From Chondrocystis sp. NIES-4102 (GTDB lineage Bacteria > Cyanobacteriota > Cyanobacteriia > Cyanobacteriales > Xenococcaceae): a DNA stretch of 64,000 bases. The notes beneath the pieces are model-generated. The model had not been told where the DNA came from. It saw only the letters and a list, made by a program, of their open reading frames with translations, and ran no database searches. Position 1 is the first letter of the stretch, and every line of letters begins with the position of its first letter. The DNA is taken from NCBI GenBank assembly GCA_002368355.1, contig AP018281.1, positions 4,216,001 through 4,280,000 of the forward strand, given 5' to 3'. Position numbers and translations under genes: made by a program. This document shows, one piece after another, positions 9,110-18,355 of the stretch.

Positions 9110-10231
9110 ATGAGTAAATTGACAAAAGCTATTGTTTACTCCCTATCTGTAGCAGTTATCGTTGTTTACCTATCTATTTTTGTTAAAAACCCTGCTATCG
9201 GACAAATCAAACCAATAGAAATAGTAGCCGAATTCCCTGCAAAATATCCTCCTGGTAATATCGCTGTTACCCCAAAAGGAAGACTGATCATGAGTCTGCA
9301 TCAATTTTATGGCGCACCCTTTAGAGTAGTAGAAATTAAGTCTGATGGTAATATAACTCCCTATCCTAATCAAGCTTGGAGTAGTAAACCAGATCAACAG
9401 GGAATTGGTTTAAATGGGGTTTTAGGAATACGCTGCGATCAAGATGGTATTGTGTGGATGCTGGATGGTAGTAGTGGGGAAGGACAACCTGGCAAAATTG
9501 TAGCTTGGGATACGATTAATGAGCAACTATCCCAAGTAATTTATTTACCTCAACCAATTATTAAGGATAATTCTTTATTAAATGATTTAGCAATAGATCT
9601 TAAACACAATGCTATATATATTACTGATAGTGCTAGCGGTGATAATTCTGCCTTAATAGTAGTTGATCTTAATACAGGATTTGCTCGGCGAGTGTTAGAG
9701 GGAGATATTTCAACCCGTGCGGAAGATATCCCAATGGTTATTAACCAACGTACTATTACCCTCGCAGGTAAGCCTGCTAAAGTTGGTGCTAATCCCATTA
9801 CTATTGATCCTGATAACCAATGGGTTTATTATGCACCTATGAGTAGCCATTCCTTATATCGTTTGGCAACAAAAGACTTATTAGATACATCCTTGAGTGA
9901 AGCAGCATTATCCCAGAAGATACAACGCTATGGAGACAAACCTATCTGTGATGGAATTACAGTAGATGATGCTGGTAATGTCTATCTGAGTGCTGTTATT
10001 GAAGACGCAATAGCCGTTGTAGATAAAAGTGGCAAATATCGTATATTATATCAAGATTCAAAATTGTTAAATTGGGCTAATGCTTTGGCTTTTAGTCCTG
10101 ATAATTATATTTATGTGACTGTAAATCAATTGCAAAATTCTCCCCCTCTTAATAATGGGAAAAATGATTTTCAACCACCTTTTTATTTATTAAAATTTCC
10201 AGCTTTGGCATCTGGAGAGGTTGGACGGTAG
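9110..10231 (+). CDS. Exported MRJP/yellow-family beta-propeller protein
   Basis: A 373-residue protein with an N-terminal hydrophobic signal or anchor (residues 8-25), then a beta-propeller fold. Blocks such as PPGNIAVTPKGRLIMSLHQF, LNGVLGIRCDQDGIVWMLD, LNDLAIDLKHNAIYITDS and CDGITVDDAGNVYLS are the repeating blades of the major royal jelly protein/yellow family, a relative of SMP-30/gluconolactonase. Bacterial members are uncharacterised; some are annotated as dopachrome-tautomerase-like without proof. Start ATG 9110 is the only sensible one. It is a single-gene unit. The enzymatic activity, if any, cannot be read from the sequence. Confidence 0.82.
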   Translation: MSKLTKAIVYSLSVAVIVVYLSIFVKNPAIGQIKPIEIVAEFPAKYPPGNIAVTPKGRLIMSLHQFYGAPFRVVEIKSDGNITPYPNQAWSSKPDQQGIGLNGVLGIRCDQDGIVWMLDGSSGEGQPGKIVAWDTINEQLSQVIYLPQPIIKDNSLLNDLAIDLKHNAIYITDSASGDNSALIVVDLNTGFARRVLEGDISTRAEDIPMVINQRTITLAGKPAKVGANPITIDPDNQWVYYAPMSSHSLYRLATKDLLDTSLSEAALSQKIQRYGDKPICDGITVDDAGNVYLSAVIEDAIAVVDKSGKYRILYQDSKLLNWANALAFSPDNYIYVTVNQLQNSPPLNNGKNDFQPPFYLLKFPALASGEVGR

Positions 10232-10464
10232 GTAATAATTATTTGCGCTCTTTAATGTTTATTTTTTGCTAACTGAATACCTTGGCTTTAGATATAATAC
10301 ATTGCTAATACAATTAGCTTAAGCAACATAATAAGTTATATAGCATCTTTTTACGCTTGCTTATAATTAAGATCAGGTAAGTTTGAATTTATAAACTGTA
10401 ACTCTTTTTAACTTCAAAAATTAAACTTAGTATAAGTTATTAAAAGCCTAGCTAAGACTTGATA

Positions 10465-11184
10465 TTAAATAAAGAGTAAAGGTTTATCTTTTAAAGGGAT
10501 AAAAGCTTGATGGTTAAACTTATATAAACTTGCAGGACGACCAGCACCACGGGAAACTTTTACTTTGGTATCTAATAGAATACCTAACTTTAATAGACGG
10601 GAGCGAAAATTAGAATAGTCTGAAAAGTTTTCACCTAAAATTGTGCAGTAAAGTTGATAAACTTCATTTAAAGTAAATTCCTTTGGTAAGACATCGAAAG
10701 CAATGGGACTGTATTGTAATTTGTTTTTTAGTCTATTCCAGCCATATTTTAAAATTTGATCATGATCAAAAGCCAATTTAGGCAACTGATCTACTCTATA
10801 CCAAGCAATATTATTTACTGGTTGAGCAATAATTTCTGACTCTTCATATCTAACTAACGCAAAATAACTAACAGATAAATATCTCACTCCAAAACTATCA
10901 GGATTTTCCCTCGGATCTCTACCAGGATCTCCAAAAGAATATAACTGTTCTAAATATAAGTTGTTTGCTTTTATTTTTTCCGCCAAAGTGCGATAAGCAG
11001 CATCGGTTAAAGATTCTCCCTGACGCACTAATGTCCCAGGTAAACTCCAATCATCTTTATATGGTTCTTCTCTTCTTTTTCTCAGTAAAACAAAGACACG
11101 ATTATAAGTAGTATCTACAGAAAAAATAACGTTGTCTACCCCTACTTTAAAATCGGCTAAATTTGTTGAAAAATCAGTTTTCAT
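10465..11184 (-). CDS. NUDIX-domain transcriptional regulator, NrtR-like
   Basis: Residues 10 to about 150 form a NUDIX hydrolase fold and residues 155-239 a winged-helix domain, ending GRGAGRPASLYKFN. This is the architecture of NrtR repressors of NAD metabolism, which sense ADP-ribose-type ligands. The NUDIX box is degenerate: the first glycine is T51, and the REXXEE core reads RTLAEK (65-70), losing two catalytic glutamates. That favours ligand sensing over hydrolysis. It lies three bases downstream of nadD in an evident operon, which strongly supports a role in NAD biosynthesis control. A 21-bp palindrome at 11838..11858 upstream of nadD is a candidate operator. Name withheld because it is easily confused with the nitrate nrt genes. 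Confidence 0.85.
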   Translation of the reverse strand: MKTDFSTNLADFKVGVDNVIFSVDTTYNRVFVLLRKRREEPYKDDWSLPGTLVRQGESLTDAAYRTLAEKIKANNLYLEQLYSFGDPGRDPRENPDSFGVRYLSVSYFALVRYEESEIIAQPVNNIAWYRVDQLPKLAFDHDQILKYGWNRLKNKLQYSPIAFDVLPKEFTLNEVYQLYCTILGENFSDYSNFRSRLLKLGILLDTKVKVSRGAGRPASLYKFNHQAFIPLKDKPLLFI

Positions 11185-11187
11185 TGC

Positions 11188-11757
11188 TTAAACCTCCCCA
11201 TATAAATTGTGTTCCCAAATATAATTTTTTACAGCAGGAGTAATTAAGGTTTGATCTTTCTCTAAACGGTAGGTACTAGAAGCAACTCTCGGTGCGTTAA
11301 AAGTTGCGATCGCACATCTTGCTCCTATTTGTTCTAATTCGGCTAAATCTTCGCCATTAATGTTATATCCCCGACGGGGAACTATTAATAGTTTTACCTG
11401 TTTTAATAATTCTTCAATACGATACCAATTACTTAATTGATTAATAATATCTGCTCCTACAACCAAACTAAATTCTACCTCTTCTCCCCATTTGGCTCTG
11501 GCTCTATTGACTGTAATTAATGTCCAGCGATCGCTTAACTCTGGATGTATACTGATATTTTTCCTCGATTTTAGCTCTGCGATCGCCAAGTTTAACATTG
11601 CCGTGCGATCTTTTAAGGGGGTTTGATGTTGTTTAAAAGGATTGTCTGATGCCCAAACTACCACGCGATCAAAATGTTGTGATAACCAGTTTAAAATCGT
11701 TTGATGTCCTATAGTCGGTGGATCAGCACTCGTACCAAATAAAGCGATTTGTTGCAT
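11188..11757 (-). CDS. nadD: Nicotinate-nucleotide adenylyltransferase
   Basis: NadD converts nicotinate mononucleotide and ATP to deamido-NAD in the cytosol. The N-terminal nucleotidyltransferase motif FGTSADPPTIGHQTIL (G-x4-P-x3-GH) is intact, and the C-terminal APRVASSTYRL block supplies the second ATP site (usually ISSTxIR). Length is 189 aa, normal for the family. ATG 11757 starts MQQIALFGTSADPPT. It is the first gene of a two-gene operon with the NrtR-like NUDIX regulator, three bases apart. The regulator probably controls it through the palindrome about 80 bases upstream. A NadM-type enzyme is possible but the motifs fit NadD. Confidence 0.9.
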   Translation of the reverse strand: MQQIALFGTSADPPTIGHQTILNWLSQHFDRVVVWASDNPFKQHQTPLKDRTAMLNLAIAELKSRKNISIHPELSDRWTLITVNRARAKWGEEVEFSLVVGADIINQLSNWYRIEELLKQVKLLIVPRRGYNINGEDLAELEQIGARCAIATFNAPRVASSTYRLEKDQTLITPAVKNYIWEHNLYGEV

Positions 11758-11837
11758 TAGTTAATTATAGTTATGGGAATTAATTTTATTAACTCGTTTT
11801 TTGATATACTCTTCTTATAATGGATAATATAATATAT

Positions 11838-11858
11838 TTTTGGTAGTTTTTACCAAAA
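11838..11858. promoter_or_regulatory. 21-bp palindrome, candidate operator for the NUDIX/NrtR-like regulator
   Basis: TTTTGGTA (11838..11845) and TACCAAAA (11851..11858) form a perfect eight-base inverted repeat around GTTTT. It lies 81 bases upstream of nadD and 112 upstream of the divergent oxidoreductase gene. NrtR regulators are known to bind palindromes of about this size near NAD genes. Binding here is an inference. Confidence 0.5.
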
Positions 11859-11969
11859 TAAAGTCTCGTATAAGTTGCTAAAATAACTAATATTCATTCC
11901 TATTGGGCTACGCTCACATCCATCACTTCCTTCTAAGATCCTCATCGTCTTTAAATACAGGTAAGCAAA

Positions 11970-14246
11970 GTGAATCAACCTCAGCCAGAGCCAAATGAAC
12001 CAACTACTATTGAAGAAATAGCCAACGATAACGAAATTCAAATGGGTGGAGGGTTACCAATAATTAAATATTGGGCAGAACATACCCTATCTCCAGAAGG
12101 GGTAAAATTATGGCAAACTCTACTACATAAAAGTGCTTGTTTATCCTGTGGATGGGGAACAGGAGGGCAAAAGGGCGGATTTACCAATGAAGAGGGAGAA
12201 AAACTACAACGCTGCATGAAGAGTGTTGAGGCAATCTTAGCAGAAATCCAACCACCTATTAAGCAAGATTTTTTCGAGCAGCAAAGTATAGAACAACTAC
12301 AACAATTAACATCATTAGAAGCTGATCAATTAGGTAGATGGAGTTTCCCTGTCATTTTATCGGATGACAATACCCATTACCAAAAAATTAGTTGGTCAGA
12401 AATTTATCAAATAGTAGAAGATGCTTTCAATAATACACCTGAGAGAATTGCATCCTATAGTTCTGGACGTTCTTCTAATGAAGCTGCCTTTTTACTACAA
12501 CTAATGATGCGCACTTTAGGTTCTAATAATCTTGCTGATTGTTCAGATCTGTGTCATGCTCCTTCTACAGAGGCGTTACAGCAAATGTTTGGCACGGGAA
12601 CATCCACAGTAAGTTTGCATGGTTTAAAAGAAGCAGATTGTGTGGTTTTAGCAGGTTCTAATGCTGCATATAATCATCCTCGCCTGATGAATGAATTAAT
12701 CCGTTTGCGAGATAGAGGGGGTAAGGTGATTGTAATTAATCCAGTTAAAGAAAAAGGACTGGTTAAATTTGGTTCTCCTGCTTTTCCTGTTACATCTTTA
12801 TTTACAGGTTCAGAAATTGCTTCAATTTATCTTCTGCCTCTCCCTGGAAGTGACGTAGCTCTATTTGTAGGTCTCCAGAAAGCTTTAATTGAGCAAGAAA
12901 AAGTAGATTATCAATTTCTGCAATCATATACTGAAAATTGGCAAGAAGTTATCGATGCTGCACGTTCTACACCTTGGTCAGAAATTACTGATACCTGCGG
13001 TATTCCTCAAACAGAAATAGAAACTGCTGCTAAAATGATTGCCTCTTCTTCCAAAGTTGTTTTTGCCTGGGCAATGGGTGTTACTCAACAGCAAAATGGC
13101 GTAGATAATATTATTAGTATTGCTAATACTGCTTTATTAACTGGCAATATAGGTCGTGTAGGGGCTGGATTAATGCCGATACGGGGACATTCCAATGTCC
13201 AAGGTTTTGGTTCAATGGGAGTTACCGTTAAACTTAAAAAGGAGATTCAGCAATCGTTAGAAAAACTTTTAGGTCGATCGCTTTCTCGTGTACCTGGTTA
13301 TGATACCCAAGCCCTGATTAAAGCAGCAGATGAAGGAAAAGTTGATACTTTAATTTGTGTTGGGGGAAATTTATACGCAGCTAATCCTGATTTAGGAAAA
13401 GTTAAACGAGCTTTAGGTAAAATTAAAACAATTATTTATTTAGCTACCAAACCTAATTTAGGACATTTTCATGGTTTGGCTCAACAACAGACAATTATTA
13501 TTCCCGTATTTAATCGTTTTGAAAATCCCCACAAAACTACAGTTGAATCTGGTAATAACTTTGTGCGTCTTAATCAGCAAGGGCAAACCCATTTAAAGGA
13601 CGCCGATTTAATTGCTGAGGTTGACTTTTTAACAGAACTTGCAGCCCGTTTACTGGGAGAGTATCCTGTTAATTGGCGTAAACTTAAAGATACTAAATAT
13701 GTGCGTCAGTTAATTGCCCAAACTATTCCAGGATTTGAAAAGATAGCAGATATTGATGCAACAGAAGAAGAATTTACTATTGGTGGCAGGATTTTAAATC
13801 AGCCACATTTTTCCACCCCATCGGGTAAAGCGGAGATGTCTGCAACAGCACTACCTGTATTAAGTTTACCCCAACCTCAAGAATTTGGAGTTGGCAATTA
13901 TCATAGTGGCGTAGTTGTTAGCTTAATTACAGGACGTAGTTATGCTCAACATAATACAGTAGTTTATCAACAAGGCGATCGCTATCGTCAAATGCCTCAT
14001 CGTCATTGTATCTTGATGAATCGTCATGACGCTGAAAGTGTAGGTTTTCAAGAACATCAAAGAGTTACGGTAAAAGGGAATGTTAGCCAGTTAGAGGAGA
14101 TAGAAATTATTTACGGTGAAATACGCCCAGGAGTGGCTTTAATGTTTTATCCAGAAGTAAATGTAATTTTTAATCCACCAATTGAAACCCGTTGTGGCAC
14201 TCCTGCTTTTAAAAGAGTACCTGTCTTGGTTTATCAACCAGCTTAA
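11970..14246 (+). CDS. FdhF/YdeP-family molybdopterin oxidoreductase
   Basis: A 758-residue protein of the formate dehydrogenase-alpha/DMSO reductase superfamily, YdeP-like branch. N-terminal KSACLSCGWGTGGQKGGF has only two cysteines, so the classical four-cysteine iron-sulfur site is incomplete, as in YdeP. Family blocks follow: SYSSGRSSNEAAFLLQL, VLAGSNAAYNHPRL, VFAWAMGVTQQQNG, GNIGRVGAGLMPIRGHSNVQG and, in the C-terminal cofactor domain, LITGRSYAQHNTVVYQQGDR. The start is GTG 11970; the next in-frame ATG is residue 25. Substrate is unknown. It is transcribed away from nadD, with the palindrome in the shared upstream region. A role in formate oxidation is not established for this branch. 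Confidence 0.88.
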   Translation: MNQPQPEPNEPTTIEEIANDNEIQMGGGLPIIKYWAEHTLSPEGVKLWQTLLHKSACLSCGWGTGGQKGGFTNEEGEKLQRCMKSVEAILAEIQPPIKQDFFEQQSIEQLQQLTSLEADQLGRWSFPVILSDDNTHYQKISWSEIYQIVEDAFNNTPERIASYSSGRSSNEAAFLLQLMMRTLGSNNLADCSDLCHAPSTEALQQMFGTGTSTVSLHGLKEADCVVLAGSNAAYNHPRLMNELIRLRDRGGKVIVINPVKEKGLVKFGSPAFPVTSLFTGSEIASIYLLPLPGSDVALFVGLQKALIEQEKVDYQFLQSYTENWQEVIDAARSTPWSEITDTCGIPQTEIETAAKMIASSSKVVFAWAMGVTQQQNGVDNIISIANTALLTGNIGRVGAGLMPIRGHSNVQGFGSMGVTVKLKKEIQQSLEKLLGRSLSRVPGYDTQALIKAADEGKVDTLICVGGNLYAANPDLGKVKRALGKIKTIIYLATKPNLGHFHGLAQQQTIIIPVFNRFENPHKTTVESGNNFVRLNQQGQTHLKDADLIAEVDFLTELAARLLGEYPVNWRKLKDTKYVRQLIAQTIPGFEKIADIDATEEEFTIGGRILNQPHFSTPSGKAEMSATALPVLSLPQPQEFGVGNYHSGVVVSLITGRSYAQHNTVVYQQGDRYRQMPHRHCILMNRHDAESVGFQEHQRVTVKGNVSQLEEIEIIYGEIRPGVALMFYPEVNVIFNPPIETRCGTPAFKRVPVLVYQPA

Positions 14247-14483
14247 TATTATTATGCTTCCCTGCAACAGTTAACTATTTGAATTGTAAGTGCGTATGTT
14301 GTTTTGGCATTTGAGAAAATTAATATAGACGATGTGGATTATATTTTTTAATTCCTGAATCTATATATAGATATATCAGTTTGCTATTTTTTATGGTGTT
14401 GTGTCTTAAACTTGGACGTGATGTAAGTTTATGTTGTTACTACCAGGAAGTGGAAGTATTATCTAATAAGCAATTTAATATAG

Positions 14484-14557
14484 GGCGGACGATGGGACTT
14501 GAACCCACGAATGGTGGTACCACAAACCACTGCCTTAACCACTTGGCTACGCCCGCC
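14484..14557 (-). tRNA. tRNA-His (anticodon GTG)
   Basis: The minus strand folds into a 74-nt cloverleaf beginning GGCGGGCGTAGCC. The anticodon loop TTTGTGG gives GTG, and the T arm contains GTTCAAG. The first G (14557) is position -1 and pairs with C73 (14484), the tRNA-His identity element. The acceptor stem is complete with one G-U pair. CCA is not encoded. Confidence 0.96.
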
Positions 14558-14644
14558 ACGGACAACCGTTTAAATATAATAACATCTATTGATGATTATT
14601 TGAATCTTGTCTGCCAAAAAATCTTGAAAATACTTGAATAATAC

Positions 14645-15022
14645 ATGATAGTACTAAGAAATACAGGAATAATAGGCATTATCACCCTGGGAATAAGCGC
14701 GATCGCTATTATTACTAATCCTACAGAGCAAGAGTATCAGGAATATGCTGATATGGCTCTTAAAAATCATTTTAAAAACAAGGTTTGTACTCAGGTGATG
14801 GAAGACAAAGGTGTCTGGTTAGAAAGTCAATGTCATCTTTTAATTAATATTGCAACCCCTCAGTTAGCGCGAATAGTTGCTACACAGAGTAAGCGACAAA
14901 ACTTTTTATTCTTTAGTATTTATCAAGCAGATATTCCTCTTCCTCCTCCTCTGCCTAGTTATCATTTAGACACTATTGGTATATTAGGAAACTTTTATAC
15001 ATATCAGGCTAAAAAAATTTAA
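14645..15022 (+). CDS. DUF4359-type small exported/anchored protein
   Basis: A 125-residue cyanobacterial protein of unknown function. An N-terminal hydrophobic helix (about residues 7-24) is a signal or anchor. It is followed by TNPTEQEYQEYADMAL and, near the end, NFLFFSIYQADIPL and DTIGILGNFYTYQAKK, the pattern I associate with DUF4359. Two cysteines (VCTQV and SQCHL) may form a disulfide if exported. Start is ATG 14645; a 20-base GTG- or TTG-based extension is not needed. It is transcribed from the strand opposite the neighbouring tRNA-His. Family call moderately sure. Confidence 0.7.
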   Translation: MIVLRNTGIIGIITLGISAIAIITNPTEQEYQEYADMALKNHFKNKVCTQVMEDKGVWLESQCHLLINIATPQLARIVATQSKRQNFLFFSIYQADIPLPPPLPSYHLDTIGILGNFYTYQAKKI

Positions 15023-15160
15023 GTTGCTCAATTTTTAATAATAACTTGTTGATGTTTTTCAGCACCATAAATATAGATTAATTATGACCAACTATTCGAT
15101 TGACTGTTAATATTATGTTTAATTAAACAGTAGAAAAACTATTAAAACTTGGAATTTATT

Positions 15161-15550
15161 ATGAGTCAAGAAAACGGTAAAGACGGCTTAGATAATGTCT
15201 CCACCTCCACTAATATTAGCGAGGAAGCACCTCGTACCCCTCCCTATGGAAGAGTAACACCATTAGAAAGCGGAGATAGGTATTGTATTAATAAAATTGA
15301 GATAAAACCAGGGGAACATATGAGTACCCAAATGCATTACCATCGTAGCGAGCATTGGATTGTTGTTTCTGGTACTGCTAAAGTAATCTGCAATGGAAAA
15401 GAGACATTAATTATGCAAAATCAATCTACCTATGTACCTATGAATACTACTCATCGAGTAGAAAACCCAGGAGTAATTCCTTTAGTGATGATAGAAGTGC
15501 AAAACGGCGAATATTTAGGTGACGATGATATTATTCGTTTTGATGATTAA
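15161..15550 (+). CDS. Cupin protein, mannose-6-phosphate isomerase-like
   Basis: A 129-residue single-domain cupin. ATG 15161 (MSQENGKDG) is preferred over a TTG four codons upstream. After a 30-residue disordered start come PYGRVTPLESGDRYCINK, then the metal-binding HYHRSEHWIVVSGTAKV (H-x-H-x3-E type) and PMNTTHRVENPG. These are the cupin 1 and 2 motifs of the type II mannose-6-phosphate isomerase C-terminal domain. Stand-alone proteins of this kind may isomerise mannose-6-phosphate or simply bind sugars. The gene is convergent with cutA. Confidence 0.85.
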   Translation: MSQENGKDGLDNVSTSTNISEEAPRTPPYGRVTPLESGDRYCINKIEIKPGEHMSTQMHYHRSEHWIVVSGTAKVICNGKETLIMQNQSTYVPMNTTHRVENPGVIPLVMIEVQNGEYLGDDDIIRFDD

Positions 15551-15576
15551 AGTACAATATTAAATTAGTTATATAA

Positions 15577-15906
15577 TTATAGTTTAAGGCTTGTTTGTAA
15601 CCAATTTAAATAAGATTGAGATCCAGCTATAATAGGTAAAGCAATGATTTCTGGCACTTCGTAAGTATGAAGTGTTTTAATTCTTTCAACTAATTTATCA
15701 AACTGATTAATATTTGTCTTAATTATTAATTGATATTCTTCATCTTTGTTCATCTCTCCTTCCCATATATATAGAGAAGTAACAGGAAAAATATTAATAC
15801 AAGCTGCTAATTTATCGCCTAAAAGATTGCGAGCTATATTTTCTGCTTGTAGATAAGAATTAACAGTTACTAAAACTACAGTATAGTTATTGAATTGCAA
15901 TTCCAT
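15577..15906 (-). CDS. cutA: Divalent-cation tolerance protein CutA
   Basis: A 109-residue trimeric protein of the CutA1 family, structurally similar to PII signalling proteins and historically linked to copper tolerance. The order VVLVTVNSYLQAENIARNLL, LAACINIFPVTSLYIWEGE, then EEYQLIIKT and HTYEVPEIIALPI is diagnostic and full length. It begins at ATG 15906, seven bases after the pentapeptide gene stop, so the two are probably one transcript. Its physiological role in cyanobacteria is unsettled. Confidence 0.94.
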   Translation of the reverse strand: MELQFNNYTVVLVTVNSYLQAENIARNLLGDKLAACINIFPVTSLYIWEGEMNKDEEYQLIIKTNINQFDKLVERIKTLHTYEVPEIIALPIIAGSQSYLNWLQTSLKL

Positions 15907-15913
15907 AGTTTCT

Positions 15914-16843
15914 TTAAGCCATTTGGGTTTGGTATTGATGGTAGTGATGTCTGTTTTCAGCCAAAGGTAATAAATTTTTTAGTTCTGAAATATCATCTAC
16001 AATAATATTATGTAAAATTGCTTGAGCAAAATTAGTATTATTGATATTTGCCCCTATTAAATTGGCATTACTTAAATCTGCCTGCTCAAAACAAGCATTA
16101 TTAAGATTAGCATTACTTAAATTAGCGTGAATAAGATTTCCTTCTTTAAGTCGAGCATCACTCAAGTTAGCATTCTTTAAATTGGCATAGCTGAGATTAA
16201 TATTTTTAAGTCGAGCATTAGTTAAATTAGCATTACTGAGATTAGTATTACTTAAATTGGAGCGCGCAAGTTTAGCTCTACTAAAATTAATACCAGTTAA
16301 ATTAGCACCACTTAAATCTACATCTATCAAAAATGTTTGACTAAAGTTAACATCAGTTAAACACACATTTTGTAATTGCGCTCCACTCATCCTTCCTTCA
16401 TACAAATTCGCCCAATTAAAATTAACTTTATTAAGATTAGCTTCCCTTAAATTAACTTTCTGTAATTTTGCACCACATATATTAGCAGCAAATAAATTTG
16501 AACCTCGTAAATTGGTATAGGAAAGATCTGCACCACTCAATTTGGCTTGCGTTAAATGTGATTTAACCATAAATGCCCCAGTTAAATTGGCTTTAGTTAA
16601 ATCTGCCATTTCTAAATTAGTTTCACTCATTTTAGCATAACTAAAATCTACCCAATTTAATGATGCTTGGCTAAAATTAGACTTGGTTAGGAAGGCGCGA
16701 CTTAAGTTAGCACCTATCAAGTTAGCCCCCTTGAAATTTACCCCAATTAGCATTGATTTTGATAAGTCTACGCCTCTTAGATCTACTCCTGCGAAGTCTC
16801 TATACCCCTGTTCATAAAATCTCAGTAACTGATTAGCATCCAT
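15914..16843 (-). CDS. Pentapeptide-repeat protein (309 aa)
   Basis: From about residue 16 to 275 the chain is almost entirely A(D/N)LXX repeats (for example GANLIGANLSRAF, LSNTNLSNANLTNA), predicting a right-handed quadrilateral beta-helix roughly 50 repeats long. A short helical start (MDANQLLRFYEQGYRDFAG) caps it, and a histidine-rich tail (NRHHYHQYQTQMA) ends it. Most cyanobacterial members have unknown function. No membrane segment or enzymatic domain is visible. It is upstream of and likely co-transcribed with cutA. A second, unrelated copy of the class is at 39155..39790. Confidence 0.95.
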   Translation of the reverse strand: MDANQLLRFYEQGYRDFAGVDLRGVDLSKSMLIGVNFKGANLIGANLSRAFLTKSNFSQASLNWVDFSYAKMSETNLEMADLTKANLTGAFMVKSHLTQAKLSGADLSYTNLRGSNLFAANICGAKLQKVNLREANLNKVNFNWANLYEGRMSGAQLQNVCLTDVNFSQTFLIDVDLSGANLTGINFSRAKLARSNLSNTNLSNANLTNARLKNINLSYANLKNANLSDARLKEGNLIHANLSNANLNNACFEQADLSNANLIGANINNTNFAQAILHNIIVDDISELKNLLPLAENRHHYHQYQTQMA

Positions 16844-17689
16844 ATATTAAGCTAATTTTTATTGATCTCAAGTTTACTTAAACTAATAGTGAGCTAAATA
16901 TCCTTTTAAACATTATTACTTGTAATTTAATGACTAGACAACCAATAATAATTTTTATGTTGATATGTGTATTTTATAATTTTGACTGTTATATATAATT
17001 AATTATTTTGAGTAACTTTTGATACTATTATTAACTGGGGAACTATTTAGTAAAAAATGGTTGATTATAATTTATTTGAAGAGTTTGATAGTATAAATTA
17101 ATATTTTTATCAAGCAGTATATATACTCAAAATATATGCTCATTTGATGTTTTATCTAACAAGTTAAGTTATTGACCATAAAAAGACTAAAGATTTATAA
17201 ATTTTTTAATCTATTCAACAATTTATTTAAGATATTAATTAAAAGGCATGGCGATCGCTATTTATTGAAAAATTTAATTAAATTGACAAACCCAGACTAT
17301 AAGACACTTTAAATTTTTATTAGACTTAATCTTGTTTTCCTTTTGCAATTGATTTTTACGTACTCCATTGCACTCTTTCAGATAAGAGAAATTTGTTACA
17401 CTTTCTACCCTCATATCAACTTGAGCTATATTTTTGATAGTAATTGAGTACTATTAGCTATATTTTCAATGTAGTTGTGATTAATAATTATGTAACACAG
17501 ATAACTTTGGGATTGTTGGCACTAGTAGAGACTACCAAGGTATCTGTTAAATTTGAAGCTACGTAAATTTGCTATAATACCTTGTCCAGTAAGTATTCTA
17601 ATGAGTTAAAACATTTAGACAATTAATTTTAAAAAATTTCTTTTGAAATAAATAAAGTTTGTTGTAAAATAGTAAAACTGAAAACAAAC
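16844..17689. other. AT-rich spacer, nothing recognised
   Basis: About 850 bases between the pentapeptide gene (minus) and tRNA-Met (plus). It contains one HIP1 octamer near 17250 and no convincing gene, RNA or repeat. The promoter for the pentapeptide/cutA unit should lie near the left end and that for tRNA-Met near the right end. Confidence 0.5.
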
Positions 17690-17763
17690 GGCTCGGTGGC
17701 TCAGTTGGTTAGAGCGGGGGACTCATAAGCCCTAGGTCGTCAGTTCAAATCTGACCCGAGCCA
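17690..17763 (+). tRNA. tRNA-Met (anticodon CAT, elongator type)
   Basis: A 74-nt cloverleaf starting GGCTCGGTGGCTCAG, with GCTC/GAGC D stem, anticodon loop CTCATAA, T loop TTCAAAT and a fully paired acceptor stem ending in A73. CCA is not encoded. The last anticodon-stem pair is A-G, a mismatch. The A:T-free G1-C72 pair favours an elongator; a lysidine tRNA-Ile cannot be fully excluded. Confidence 0.9.
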
Positions 17764-18127
17764 TATATCAAGATTATCGAGATATAGAATTATTTAAGTT
17801 GAAACACTAATGTTATGTGCATAAGTTAAATATTTCTTAGCCATATAGATAATCTTTCTATCAGGCGATCGCGATTAAGTTTTATAATTAAAAAGATTAA
17901 TAGCGATTGATTTCTTGTGATACGCGCCAATATTGAAGCAAGACAAGGAATATAATCCTGCTAAGAAACTGTATAGAGTTGTTCTTAGATTAAACAACAT
18001 ATCTTAAGTTGATATTTTATCCTTAAGATAAAAAATACTTACAACTGATAAAATCTTATTAAAACCGCGATCTCTGTATTTATCCTATTGCAGGAAAGTT
18101 AACTCTTTTTTTATACTTTTGTTTTAA
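17764..18127. other. Spacer between two tRNA genes, nothing recognised
   Basis: AT-rich sequence with one HIP1-like site near 17867. No gene or structured RNA could be supported. Confidence 0.45.
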
Positions 18128-18161
18128 AAGCAAAATAAAAGCCTAGCTTTTGACTAGACTT
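18128..18161 (-). terminator. Rho-independent terminator of tRNA-Glu
   Basis: On the minus strand AAGTCTAG pairs with CTAGGCTT (eight pairs including one G-U) around a seven-base loop, followed by TTATTTT. It is 19 bases beyond the tRNA-Glu 3' end. Confidence 0.75.
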
Positions 18162-18179
18162 CTATTATGTGTTAGTTAG

Positions 18180-18252
18180 TACCCCCAAGGGAATTTGAAT
18201 CCCTGTCGCCTCCGTGAAAGGGAGGTGTCCTAGGCCACTAGACGATGGGGGC
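18180..18252 (-). tRNA. tRNA-Glu (anticodon TTC)
   Basis: The minus strand gives a 73-nt cloverleaf starting GCCCCCATCGTCTAGTGG. It has anticodon stem CCTCC/GGAGG around CTTTCAC, T loop TTCAAAT and acceptor ending TGGGGGTA. In cyanobacteria this tRNA also feeds tetrapyrrole synthesis through glutamyl-tRNA reductase. CCA is not encoded. Confidence 0.96.
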
Positions 18253-18355
18253 TTAGGTGTGTTGTCAGTTTTTTTCTCACAACGTTTTTAAATATATCTA
18301 ATATTTTCGTTGTTGTCAAGATATACAATAAAATTTTTTTTGGCTAGCGCAAATA

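Noticed and set aside
14381-14641. Open frame of 86 codons on the plus strand
   Set aside because: It runs straight across the tRNA-His gene on the opposite strand and has no family pattern.
16915-17000. Very short hydrophobic frame (about 22 codons) near 16930
   Set aside because: Starts with ATG but has no ribosome-binding site or conservation signal that I could support.
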